This document shows positions 53,725 through 62,511 of a DNA stretch of 64,000 nt, piece after piece. The position numbers and the translations under genes are program-made. Positions within the stretch are counted from its first letter, which is position 1. Each line of letters opens with the position of its first letter. The DNA lies in NCBI GenBank assembly GCA_964542915.1, contig CAZIVP010000011.1:51591-115590 (forward strand). Direction: 5' to 3'. Origin of the DNA: CAZIVP01 sp964542915. GTDB lineage: Bacteria; Calditrichota; Calditrichia; Calditrichales; Calditrichaceae. Under the pieces are notes generated by a model. It was not told where the DNA came from and searched no databases. It saw only the letters and a program-made list of their open reading frames with translations.

Positions 53725-54873
53725 TCAATACGATCCGGTTTTTTCGGTTTCCGGGTTTTGAGGGATATATAACACAAATTCGGTGCCTTGGCCCGGCTCA
53801 CTGTCCACTTCGATTTTCCAACCGTGTTCGTCGGCAATGCGTTTCACAATGGCCAGGCCGAGGCCCGTCCCGTTACTTTTTGTGGTATAGAACGGTTTGA
53901 ATATATTGCGCAGCTGTTCTTCTTCCATACCCGTGCCTTCATCGCGCACACTCACGCGTACATAGCGACCATTTCCGTTTTCGGCGGCAGGCGGTGCGTT
54001 CGTCATAGCCGTGCGTACGGTTACATTGCCGCCGTTATGCATGGCCTGAATGGCGTTAAGCATAATATTCATCGCTACCTGCCAGAACAAATTGGGATCG
54101 GTTCGCACAATGAGCGGTTCCTCCGGTAGCTCGAGATGAATCCGTATATTTTGCTTACGGGCGCGGGCGCCGATCATCATACGCATCTTCTGTAAGCCCT
54201 CCCGTAAATCGTACGATTCCGACGTCTCGCTCTTGCGCCGCGCGAACGAAAGATAGTTTTCGACTACGTGGTTGAGGCGTTCGGTATCCTGTAATAAAAT
54301 ATCGAAAAATTCCAGTTGTTTAACGTTTTCCGGAACGGCTTCTCTCAAAATTTCGACGGCGCCGCGAATCGAGCCCAGCGGATTGCGAACCTCATGGGCA
54401 AGAGTGGAGCTAAGTTCGCCGACGATCGCCAGCCGATCGGCCGCCCGTAATTCCTGTTCCATTTCCAATAATTTTTCCGATTGCCGGCGCTGTTTCTGCA
54501 GGGTGTTTTCAAGTTCCCGCGCCGTCTCCTGGTATCTTACTTTTTCCTCATGTTCGCCCTGCGCTTTGAGACCGGTGAGAAATCCCACCACATTGAACAG
54601 AATAATCTGCAGAAAGCGCATCAGGTTGGTATCGACAAACCCGCCCCATTGCAGAATGATATGCGGGAAATAGATCACTGAAATAACGACCGCCGCTCCC
54701 AGCCCGCCTTTAACGCCAAATTGAAATGCAGCCAGTAAAATGGGTATGAAATAGGCCTGCATATAGACGAGGTGGAAATGCCATTTCATGGTCGGCGTGC
54801 GGTAATGTAAAAGCGAAATCGCTATAATTAGAAACGCAATGACGGCCAACCACTGAACTTGTTTTCGATTCAT
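53725..54873 (-). CDS. Membrane histidine kinase, partner of the NtrC-type regulator
   Basis: 382 residues. Four hydrophobic segments in the first about 105 residues form a compact membrane sensor, followed by a coiled coil (about 110-160). H-box is STLAHEVRNPLGSIRGAVEIL (His about 160), N-box NIMLNAIQAM, DEGTGMEE, FKPFYTTKSNGTGLGLAIVKRI. The class is that of NtrB/ZraS-like kinases. ATG 54873 is preferred to the GTG at 54876. First gene of the two-gene operon. Confidence 0.92.
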   Translation of the reverse strand: MNRKQVQWLAVIAFLIIAISLLHYRTPTMKWHFHLVYMQAYFIPILLAAFQFGVKGGLGAAVVISVIYFPHIILQWGGFVDTNLMRFLQIILFNVVGFLTGLKAQGEHEEKVRYQETARELENTLQKQRRQSEKLLEMEQELRAADRLAIVGELSSTLAHEVRNPLGSIRGAVEILREAVPENVKQLEFFDILLQDTERLNHVVENYLSFARRKSETSESYDLREGLQKMRMMIGARARKQNIRIHLELPEEPLIVRTDPNLFWQVAMNIMLNAIQAMHNGGNVTVRTAMTNAPPAAENGNGRYVRVSVRDEGTGMEEEQLRNIFKPFYTTKSNGTGLGLAIVKRIADEHGWKIEVDSEPGQGTEFVLYIPQNPETEKTGSY

Positions 54874-55007
54874 CACAAACGGTATCTCTTAGTGCCTTTG
54901 GAATAGGCCAATATAAACAAATGGTCGGGTTCGCGACAAAGAATTTTTGTGCTGTGATGGTAATTCGATAGGCGTTATAACAGGAAGTGAGCAAGCCATC
55001 GAGATTT

Positions 55008-56669
55008 TTATTTAAGATAAACCGTTTTTCGGGCCATACGGCCATACTGTGCGGAAGAGATTACAATGTAATAAACGCCGCTGGCGACAGAGCCGTCCGA
55101 ATCAGTGCTTCCATTCCATCTCAGTTGATGGCGCCCGCCGCGGCGCACGCCGTTCATCAGCTGCGTTACCCGTCGGCCCAGTGCATCATAAATATTGATT
55201 TCCGTATGCGAGGCGCCGGGCAAGCGGAATGTAAGCGAGAGTGTGTTGTTAAAAGGATTCGGAAAAACGTTCAGGCTATAATCATCCGGCAAGAGCGCCT
55301 CGTTATTTTCCATTTGGGTTGCCTGACTCCCGCTGATCATATACTGAATAACGCTGTATTCGCGTAGTTGCAGCGAATCAATAAAGGTGGAATCGCTGTT
55401 AAGTTTGCGGGCTTCGACCATTTCCAACGCCGCGCTCGTTGAATCGTCATAGTAACTGGAATGTTCGGGATCAATGAGGTACACCCGGACGGAATCCGTA
55501 TGGAAGGGTACGTTATTAATTTTGAGGTTCAGCCTCTCGGGTTCACTGCTTTTATTCCATATCATGACGCCTATGAGTGAGTCGCTCATTGCGGCGAAAG
55601 CATCCAACGCCCCCTCCGTATGCACAGATACGCCCTCATACGGCATCCGACTGTACATTTTGAACAGATTGAATTTGGCCTTGGGCGTATTGTCATAATC
55701 CAGCAATCCGTTGTTTTCCCATTTACCGTCGCCCTCAGCGTTGTCGATGATGGTCTTATTAAACCGCGCCAGGCGTGGCATGTTGTTCAGCATAAATTTA
55801 AAAGAGCTTGCAAACCATGCGGCACATTCGCTACGATCAGCACGACTTCCGGTCGATGGACTGATTTCGTATGAGAATTCGTTCAAATGCACTTCAATGC
55901 TGTCCATATCGCGGATTTCCAATGCGTCGATGATTTTCTGATAACGATTATGATAGGAGGAGCCGGCGTCTTTATAGCCGTTATTCTGGGCATGATAGGA
56001 TACAAAATGCAGCGGCAATTGCATATTTTCGATGTAATTTAGAAACGGATCGATCCATCCCATATCCCCGGCAAGCGCCGGGCCGCCAACCCTGGCATCG
56101 GGTACGGCGCGTTTGATGCCCGCCACGGCGTAATGGTACATCTTGAAGTAATCATCCTTACCGCCATTGAAAAATTCGCTATAGTCCGGCTCGTTCCAGA
56201 TTTCAAAATAATCGATGCCGTATTTTTGATTGTAGTGTAAAGCCCACTGATAATTGAACTCTTCCCAGGCTTCATAATCATCCGGCGGGCCTTTGGGATC
56301 GCTGCCCAGCGCCTTCGGCATATAGCAATAGCCCAGATTGATCTGACTGCCCTGCTCGATGATGGGCTCCACCCATTCGGTATCGGGCAATTCAAAATGA
56401 TAGGTGAAATCAGGATAGGTACCGCGTACTACGTCTAACAGATATTCGCCCGTGTAAGGCTTATCTGTAAGAGGGATAAACATCCGTACGAGGGAACTGC
56501 CGATTTCAGGCAATCGCCCTTCGGGCGGAGCATTCCCCGCCCGGAAAGCGTCAAACATTTTACGCAGGTTTACGCTGTCGCTTTGGGAGGCGTCCACCGT
56601 TATATCGGCGGGTCGGGCAAATGTAACCAGAGTAAATATGAGTGCGCTAACAAGCACGATTCTGTTCAA
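55008..56669 (-). CDS. Secreted GH39-like glycoside hydrolase with sorting domain
   Basis: 553 residues. Signal peptide about 1-20 (LVTFARPAD end). The barrel domain (about 25-360) carries FEIWNEPDYSEFF with the acid/base Glu (about 160) and HLNEFSYEISPS with the putative nucleophile Glu (about 265), the pattern of clan GH-A family 39 enzymes such as xylosidases. A small beta domain (about 365-455) follows and a VFPNPFN-type sorting domain (about 467-553) ends the protein. The start is TTG 56669 with AAAGGAC upstream. It lies 143 bp after the beta-helix gene and may share its substrate. The sugar specificity is not determined. Confidence 0.87.
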   Translation of the reverse strand: MNRIVLVSALIFTLVTFARPADITVDASQSDSVNLRKMFDAFRAGNAPPEGRLPEIGSSLVRMFIPLTDKPYTGEYLLDVVRGTYPDFTYHFELPDTEWVEPIIEQGSQINLGYCYMPKALGSDPKGPPDDYEAWEEFNYQWALHYNQKYGIDYFEIWNEPDYSEFFNGGKDDYFKMYHYAVAGIKRAVPDARVGGPALAGDMGWIDPFLNYIENMQLPLHFVSYHAQNNGYKDAGSSYHNRYQKIIDALEIRDMDSIEVHLNEFSYEISPSTGSRADRSECAAWFASSFKFMLNNMPRLARFNKTIIDNAEGDGKWENNGLLDYDNTPKAKFNLFKMYSRMPYEGVSVHTEGALDAFAAMSDSLIGVMIWNKSSEPERLNLKINNVPFHTDSVRVYLIDPEHSSYYDDSTSAALEMVEARKLNSDSTFIDSLQLREYSVIQYMISGSQATQMENNEALLPDDYSLNVFPNPFNNTLSLTFRLPGASHTEINIYDALGRRVTQLMNGVRRGGRHQLRWNGSTDSDGSVASGVYYIVISSAQYGRMARKTVYLK

Positions 56670-56719
56670 TATCGTTTGTCCTTTCTTCCCTGTTGTTCAA
56701 GAGGGCGAAACACTCCGAT

Positions 56720-56747
56720 TCAATATTAAAAACCATTCTATTTACAA
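56720..56747 (-). promoter_or_regulatory. Putative promoter of the GH39-like gene
   Basis: Minus strand: TTGTAA (56742-56747), 16-base spacer, TATTGA (56720-56725), about 45 bases before the TTG start. Confidence 0.3.
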
Positions 56748-56812
56748 TGGTACGGAATACCCGGCCCTCCAAACCTTAACCGGACATGTTATATGATAAC
56801 CGCTTTCAGCCG

Positions 56813-59791
56813 TTATTTCAAGAGAATCATCTTGCGATGATCAACAAACCGGCCTGCGGTTATGCGATATATATACACACCGCTGGACAACGATGCGCTG
56901 CGCACTTTAATTTCATGATTGCCTGCATTAAAGGCTTTGTTTATCAGAGTCTTAACACGCCTGCCTTCGGAAGAAAAGACATCAATACGGACATGTTGCC
57001 GTTTTGGTATGGCAAAGCGAATGTGGGTTACCGGGTTAAAGGGATTGGGATAATTCTGATAAAGGCTGTAATCTTGAACGATTCTGTCTTTTTCGCCAAT
57101 TGCTGATGGACCTTCTGTTTCCAGAGCGCCCATATCCGGTGCATCGCCGTTGTATTCACTCGGGGATAAATCCACCAACACCGCTCCTTTCCATTCGTAA
57201 TAAGCCGTTCCTGCATCGATACATGGCGATCCCGCCAAAAGATGATAATCTTCATTTTCGGCATCGATAAAAGCGGGATTAGCGTTTATGTTGCCTTCCT
57301 GCCAGTACAACGTACCATTATCGCCGTAGATAACCGAATCCTGGCCGCCCTGCATATCACAATAGGCCAGCATAACCGTATCCAACGGGACGTCCTGGGC
57401 GATATAAATATCCTGCGGCGTATTATCCCATAAAATACTGTTAACAAAAACGGGGTCGGAAGCGTTGATGTACATAACGCCGCCTTGTTCGTCAGCGATT
57501 ACGTCCAGATCGGCTACATTACCCGTAATGGTATTATTGATCACTTCCGGATCGGAGCCATAGGCGTAGATTGCTGCGCCGCGGGCATAACTTCCCGTAT
57601 TGCCGCTGCCGCCAATTTCATTGTTGTTGATGATGTTGTATTCCAGCACGGCGTCGGAATTATCCAGATAGATACCGCCGCCCGATCCGCGTCCGGCTGA
57701 AAAGCCGCCGGATACAAAGATATTATTATTACTTATCTCCGAGTTACGAATGACCGGATTGGCGTCAACGCAGGAAATACCGCCGCCATAGTTGTACGTC
57801 CCACTCGACGTATTTTCGGTTATGGTACATCCGTCAATAACAGCGTGGGCATTCTCCAGATAGATGCCGCCGCCGTGATCGCCGGCTTCACTTTTCCTGA
57901 AGGTGCTGTTTTCAATGGTGGGACTGGTATTGAGCACATAAAGCGCGCCTCCGCGGTTGAGCGGATCTTCGCCTGTGGCTTCGCCAAATTCCAGCGTACA
58001 CCATTTCAAATAGGTGTCCTCGGATGCATCCGAAATGCGCATACCCCTCCAGGTATTGGTTGTATCCTCCGGTGTAAACGTAATGGGCATATCTTCGGTG
58101 CCGTCAGCCTGCAACAAACCATTCACGTTAAAATGATACCAGCTTTTAAAAATAACTTCTACACCGGCCTCAATGGTTAACGATTCGCCGCTCGGTACCG
58201 TTACGTCTCCCTCGATGTAGTAAGGAGAGCCAGATTTCGTCCAGGTTCCCGAAATATCACCGCCCGCAACGCTGGTGCCTCCGTGTGCGTAAATTTTTAT
58301 AACCTCACGGTCGTAGGCGTTGTCGTTGTCCGTTACGGTTAATTCCACGTAATAAGTAGCGCTATCGGAAAAGGTATGCTCCGGACTCATATCCGTGGAT
58401 GTACTTCCATCGTCGAAGTCCCAGTGATAGCTGCTGATGCTGCCGTCATCATCATACGATTTGGAAGCATCGAAAGATACGGTTAAAGGCGCACTGCCTT
58501 CGACCTTGTCGGATTCGATGATCGCAGAGGGCGCCTGATTGATATCATCGCCGGAGTTGTATTCCAATGCGCCCATATCCGGGGCCGAGCCCACGTACTC
58601 ATCGGATTCTAAATCAACCAGTACCTGACCATCCCACTCATAATATGCGGTACCTGCGTCAATAGCCGGTGAACCGGCCGAAAGATGAAAATCTTCCTGC
58701 GATACATCCACGAACAAGGGATCGCTGTCAATGTTGCCTTCCTGCCAGTATAACGTGCTGTTATCGCCGTAAAAAACCGAATCCTGGCCGCCCTGCATAT
58801 CACAATAGGCTAGCATAACCGAATTGGTGGTTTCATTCTGCGCCATGAATATATCCTGCGGATTATTGTTCCATAAAATATTATTAACAAAATCCGCGCT
58901 GGAGGCGGTGAGATACATAATGCCGCCCTGTTCATCGGCGATCACATCCAGCCGGCCTACGTTCTCAGTAATCGTATTGCCAACCAAAACCGGATCGCTG
59001 GATGAGGCGTAAATAGCGGCGCCTTTGGCGTAACTTCCGGTGTTGCCGCTGCCGCCGATTTCATTTTGGCTGATGATATTGTATTCGAGTACGGCATCGG
59101 AATTATCCAGATAGATACCGCCGCCCGATCCCTTGCCGGGAGAGAAACCGCCGGATATGCCGACGCTGTTTTTACTGATATGGGAGTGGCGAATAACCGG
59201 CTTGGAATCAACGCAGTAAATGCCTCCGCCCTCGCCGGAAGCACCCGATCGTACCGCATTTTCCGTAACGGTGCTGTTTTCAATACGAGGATTGGAATTT
59301 TCCATATACAAGCCGCCGCCTACGCCCGAAGCTTCATTCTTTCGAATCGTACTGTTTGTAATAACCGGATTGGAATTTTTCATGTAAATACCGCCACCCT
59401 TATTCAAAGGATCTTCGCCGGTGGCCTGCCCGAACTCAAGGATACAATAATCCAAACGACTGCTGTCGGGCGCATCTACAAAGCGCATACCGATCCAGCC
59501 GCCGCTGGTATCCTCGGTTGTAAATACAATCGGCAGGTCTTGCGTACCGTTTGCTTCCAAAAAGCCGTTGACGGTGAATTTGTACCAGCTCTGAAACAGA
59601 ACATCCACTCCGGCCTCTATGGTTAATGTTTGGCCTGCGGGTACGGTAATGTCTCCTTCAATCAGATAGGGGGAACCATTATTGGTCCAGGTTCCCGAAA
59701 CATTCCCGGCGGGAATCGTCGTCTGGGCTGTGAGCAAATTGATGCATAATAATAGGGTCGCCAGTGCGAATATACTTTTTTGAACTGACAT
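56813..59791 (-). CDS. Secreted duplicated beta-helix protein with PKD and sorting domain
   Basis: 992 residues. Signal peptide about 1-22. Two homologous beta-helix modules (about 23-410 and 505-890) contain many Asn-rich coils such as NPVITNSTIRKNEASG and GGGIYL/MxNSxPxI repeats typical of pectate-lyase-like right-handed helices. A PKD-like domain (about 415-500: APLTVSFDASKSYDDDGSISSY) separates them. A YPNPFNPVTHIRF sorting domain ends the protein (about 905-992). No catalytic residues of a lyase family can be named, so it may bind rather than cleave. The two modules are also clear at DNA level (57126-58271 and 58569-59714). Confidence 0.88.
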   Translation of the reverse strand: MSVQKSIFALATLLLCINLLTAQTTIPAGNVSGTWTNNGSPYLIEGDITVPAGQTLTIEAGVDVLFQSWYKFTVNGFLEANGTQDLPIVFTTEDTSGGWIGMRFVDAPDSSRLDYCILEFGQATGEDPLNKGGGIYMKNSNPVITNSTIRKNEASGVGGGLYMENSNPRIENSTVTENAVRSGASGEGGGIYCVDSKPVIRHSHISKNSVGISGGFSPGKGSGGGIYLDNSDAVLEYNIISQNEIGGSGNTGSYAKGAAIYASSSDPVLVGNTITENVGRLDVIADEQGGIMYLTASSADFVNNILWNNNPQDIFMAQNETTNSVMLAYCDMQGGQDSVFYGDNSTLYWQEGNIDSDPLFVDVSQEDFHLSAGSPAIDAGTAYYEWDGQVLVDLESDEYVGSAPDMGALEYNSGDDINQAPSAIIESDKVEGSAPLTVSFDASKSYDDDGSISSYHWDFDDGSTSTDMSPEHTFSDSATYYVELTVTDNDNAYDREVIKIYAHGGTSVAGGDISGTWTKSGSPYYIEGDVTVPSGESLTIEAGVEVIFKSWYHFNVNGLLQADGTEDMPITFTPEDTTNTWRGMRISDASEDTYLKWCTLEFGEATGEDPLNRGGALYVLNTSPTIENSTFRKSEAGDHGGGIYLENAHAVIDGCTITENTSSGTYNYGGGISCVDANPVIRNSEISNNNIFVSGGFSAGRGSGGGIYLDNSDAVLEYNIINNNEIGGSGNTGSYARGAAIYAYGSDPEVINNTITGNVADLDVIADEQGGVMYINASDPVFVNSILWDNTPQDIYIAQDVPLDTVMLAYCDMQGGQDSVIYGDNGTLYWQEGNINANPAFIDAENEDYHLLAGSPCIDAGTAYYEWKGAVLVDLSPSEYNGDAPDMGALETEGPSAIGEKDRIVQDYSLYQNYPNPFNPVTHIRFAIPKRQHVRIDVFSSEGRRVKTLINKAFNAGNHEIKVRSASLSSGVYIYRITAGRFVDHRKMILLK
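57126..58271. repeat. Direct repeat copy A (second beta-helix module)
   Basis: Matches copy B (58569-59714) at an offset of about 1443 bases. Long stretches are nearly identical, for example the block at about 57337-57384 against 58780-58827 and the block at about 57659-57720 against 59101-59162. It encodes the second module of the secreted protein. Confidence 0.8.
58569..59714. repeat. Direct repeat copy B (first beta-helix module)
   Basis: Partner of copy A with the same reading frame; the DNA similarity indicates a recent in-frame duplication or ongoing gene conversion within the gene. Confidence 0.8.
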
Positions 59792-59981
59792 ACGTTGCCC
59801 CCTTATATTTTTCGCGATGTCTTATTCAAAACATAAAATCCTTCTTACACCGAATCTTCACAAAAAACTAACATACTCCTCAGTAAAAGTTATGATTATG
59901 GCGAAAACGCTTATAAAATGTATGCCTGATCGAAGATTCTCAAATCGGAAATTCTTTTTAGGAAATGGGTGTGGTGTTCGT

Positions 59982-61214
59982 TTAGGTCGAATTGATATTT
60001 TCTTTGATAACTGGAAGCGTGATGGTGAACGTCGTTCCTACATTCTCTTCCGAATCTACTTCGATGGCGCCTTTGTGTTCACTCACGATTTTTTTGCAAA
60101 CCGGCAGCCCTAATCCGGTACCGGCTGCCCCTTTTGTGCTGAAAAATACGTCGAAAATATGTTCAAGATTAGCCTTCGAAATACCTTGCCCCGTATCTGT
60201 AACGATGATTTGAAAGGTATCTGCACTCTGTTTTCGGGTAATGAGATTAACCTTTCCGCCGCCTTTTTTTTTGCATGTATGGATAGCATTGGACATTAAA
60301 TTTAAGAGACAACGGTAGATCGCTTTGGGATCAATATAAACCGATTCTATCTGCGGGTCCATCTGTAATTTTAATTTCACTCCGGACTGCGCTGCATTTT
60401 GATGTATTAATTCTACCAAATCCTTACATATCCTGTTCAGATCGCTGCATTCATAATTGAGCTTTTGTGGTCTTGAGAACAAGAGTATTTCCAGAACTAG
60501 ATCGCGTAGCCGTTGCGAATTCCGTTTTAAAATATCCCAACCTTTATTGACGTTATCCATATTTTTCTTAAATACACCGCGTTCAACAATATAGGTGGCG
60601 CCATCCATATTATTCAGGATATTTTTAAGTCCGTGTGCGGAATTAACGATGCCCTGACCCAGATCGGACAAGTGTCCGAGATTGATATTCTCCTGAAAGA
60701 GGGTTTCATTGTCCATTTGAATAGCGGCTTGCGATGCAATGAATTTGAGTATCGCTTCATCCCTACGGGTAAAGGCCTTAGCTTTTTGTTTGTTGATCGC
60801 CTCAATTATGCCGATGAGCTGGTTGCGACTGAACATGGGCACGGCCAGAACGGAACGAATCGTCCATCCGTAGGGCTGATCCACGCAAGGGCGAAATCTG
60901 GAATCTTTTTCCGGTTTTTTCAAATTGACAATTCCGTGTTCTTTTGCGCAGGAACCTAAAATACCCTCGCCGATTTTGATGCGGCAAAAATTTTCATCAT
61001 CGGCATCAATGGATTTACTCGCCGCCTCATTAGATCCGGATACATAACTATAATAGAGCTCGTTATTCACTTTATCGTACAATGCTATTACAGAATACTC
61101 GGCGTTGAGAAATTCGGAAGTTATACGCGTAAGAGCGTCAAAAAATTCAATCGAGTCGGACCGGAGTGCGGTGAGATCGTAGAGCTGTGTCAGGAGATTA
61201 ATGGGAACGTTCAT
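59982..61214 (-). CDS. GAF-domain histidine kinase
   Basis: 410 residues from ATG 61214. No membrane segments. GAF domain about 15-170 (LNAEYSVIALYDKVNNELYY, GEGILGSCAKEHGIVNLK, SVLAVPMFSRNQLIGIIEAI). The phospho-acceptor region is unlike standard H-boxes: NSAHGLKNILNNMDG. HATPase domain with NLMSNAIHTC, TDTGQGIS and GTGLGLPVCKKIV is complete. The start lies inside the response regulator gene (17-base overlap), so translation is coupled. The frame is open to 61238, but MNVPINL is the better start. Confidence 0.9.
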   Translation of the reverse strand: MNVPINLLTQLYDLTALRSDSIEFFDALTRITSEFLNAEYSVIALYDKVNNELYYSYVSGSNEAASKSIDADDENFCRIKIGEGILGSCAKEHGIVNLKKPEKDSRFRPCVDQPYGWTIRSVLAVPMFSRNQLIGIIEAINKQKAKAFTRRDEAILKFIASQAAIQMDNETLFQENINLGHLSDLGQGIVNSAHGLKNILNNMDGATYIVERGVFKKNMDNVNKGWDILKRNSQRLRDLVLEILLFSRPQKLNYECSDLNRICKDLVELIHQNAAQSGVKLKLQMDPQIESVYIDPKAIYRCLLNLMSNAIHTCKKKGGGKVNLITRKQSADTFQIIVTDTGQGISKANLEHIFDVFFSTKGAAGTGLGLPVCKKIVSEHKGAIEVDSEENVGTTFTITLPVIKENINST

Positions 61215-61611
61215 GATGCAACTCGAAGGCTCTGCCAACTGCCGCTTTTAATTTTTCCGGGTCAAGCGGCTTTTCGATATACGCCAACGGTTCACTGCCC
61301 AGATAAGCTTTCATATCGCGTTTAAAAAAACGGATACCGGTTTTGTCGGCCACGCCTGTAAGCATGATGATCGGAATGTATTTAAAAGCTTTCTTGTGGC
61401 GAATCTCGTAAAATACCTTAAATCCGTCCAAACCGGGCAGCATCACGTCCAGAATAATGACATCAGGGGGTTTTTCTTCTAGTTTTTTGAGTCCTTCCTC
61501 GCCGTCGTAAGCGGGGATAAATTCAAAATCGCCCATCTCCTCTAAAACGGCTTTTACAAATTCAATGGCGTCCGGTTCGTCATCGACAACCAGAATTTTT
61601 TTACGCTGCAT
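61198..61611 (-). CDS. Single-domain response regulator
   Basis: 137 residues, receiver only: VVDDEPD (acidic pair), DVIILDVMLPGLDGF (phospho-Asp about 54), IIMLTGV (Thr), IEKPLDP (Lys about 113). No output domain, so it acts by protein contact or in a phosphorelay, likely with the downstream GAF kinase. GGAG before ATG 61611. Confidence 0.94.
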   Translation of the reverse strand: MQRKKILVVDDEPDAIEFVKAVLEEMGDFEFIPAYDGEEGLKKLEEKPPDVIILDVMLPGLDGFKVFYEIRHKKAFKYIPIIMLTGVADKTGIRFFKRDMKAYLGSEPLAYIEKPLDPEKLKAAVGRAFELHHERSH

Positions 61612-61808
61612 GGTTGGCTCCTTTATTTATGATGAAACATATTTGGAACCGATTTGTTAGACAAAGGGGTTATTTCATGATATTAGTTTATTTGCCTGTA
61701 ACTCAAAAGTCAAGGATTAAATAAGTTTTACTTGTTGTGGATAAGAGAGGTTAAAGTTGGCATTAAACGAATGGCGGTTCCAAACACAAACCCATTCAAA
61801 TTAAAAAG

Positions 61809-61902
61809 CGGGAGTACGTGGGAGTCGAACCCACCTGTCCCTCTTAATCGGGACACACGCGGCTTTGAAGGCCGGGAGAGCCACCGGGCCCCATCTACTC
61901 CC
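61809..61902 (-). tRNA. selC: tRNA-Sec (anticodon TCA), selC
   Basis: A 94-nt selenocysteine tRNA on the minus strand. It has a 6-bp D stem (GGGGCC with GGCTCT, two G-T pairs) with a 4-base loop, the loop CTTCAAA giving anticodon TCA (plus-strand 61866-61868), a long variable arm (GTCCC/GGGAC) and T-loop TTCGACT between GTGGG/CCCAC. The acceptor shows GGGAGTA/TACTCCC; the eighth pair expected for tRNA-Sec would be G-G, while a C before the 5' end can pair with the terminal G. CCA is not encoded. These features exclude tRNA-Ser and ordinary elongator tRNAs. No selA, selB or selD is in the window. Confidence 0.95.
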
Positions 61903-62086
61903 GAGCACGATCAATATATAAAAATCTCGAGATGCGTTCAACAATGGTATGCCTTAAAGAATAAAAATAGTATCAATCCAAAACTTTCATTGTTATAATA
62001 ATTGAAATAGAATTAGTTGAACCATATTTGCTATCTTATTAGATTCAAAAAATTTAACATTTTAATCAATTCAGAAAGAGCTTGTG

Positions 62087-62368
62087 ATGAAAAGACCGTT
62101 CAAGATCAAAGAACGACCTGAACTGCGCAAGAAAATTAAGGAATATAAGCATACCGTCTGGTTATGGGATTATTTATCGTTTTACAATGACGGTTCCTGG
62201 GAAACCCATCCAACCGGGACGATATTAGCCCGGGCAATCTATAAAATCCGTATTGACGAATTTTATACCAACGGTCGCTCGGGTGGTTCTTTAAACAAGC
62301 GTATTACCGAAGTGCTGGATAGCATCGAAGCCCAGTTGAGTAAACGACGCCGAAGACGAAAAGTATGA
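62087..62368 (+). CDS. Small basic protein of unknown function
   Basis: 93 residues with a basic N-terminus (KRPFKIKERPELRKKIKEYKH in outline), a Trp/Tyr-rich centre (VWLWDYLSFYNDGSWETHP) and a strongly basic C-terminus of consecutive Arg/Lys. ATG 62087 is preferred to GTG 62084. An ATTG/CATATTTG pair lies about 60 bases upstream and might serve as promoter. The composition would fit a nucleic-acid-binding or ribosome-associated protein, but I recognise no family. It stands alone between tRNA-Sec and the SDR gene. Confidence 0.6.
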   Translation: MKRPFKIKERPELRKKIKEYKHTVWLWDYLSFYNDGSWETHPTGTILARAIYKIRIDEFYTNGRSGGSLNKRITEVLDSIEAQLSKRRRRRKV

Positions 62369-62511
62369 ACATTGTTAAGATAATGGATTGATGGCATCTC
62401 TAAATTATAATCATGCCGCGTATAAATCTCATTTAAAGATTAAATCGTCTGCCAGATTTGGGCAAGTTTGTAGCGTTTGACAATGTTACGTTTTTAGAAG
62501 GAAGATTTGCT

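Noticed and set aside
53724..53837. Upstream extension of the NtrC-type regulator
   Set aside because: It overlaps the kinase gene; the receiver fold begins exactly at ATG 53723.
57126..59714. Repeats considered as CRISPR or tandem satellite
   Set aside because: They are long coding repeats in one reading frame without spacers.
61809..61902. tRNA-Ser or tRNA-Leu as an alternative for the long-variable-arm tRNA
   Set aside because: The anticodon is TCA for UGA, and the 6-bp D stem with 4-base loop fits tRNA-Sec only.
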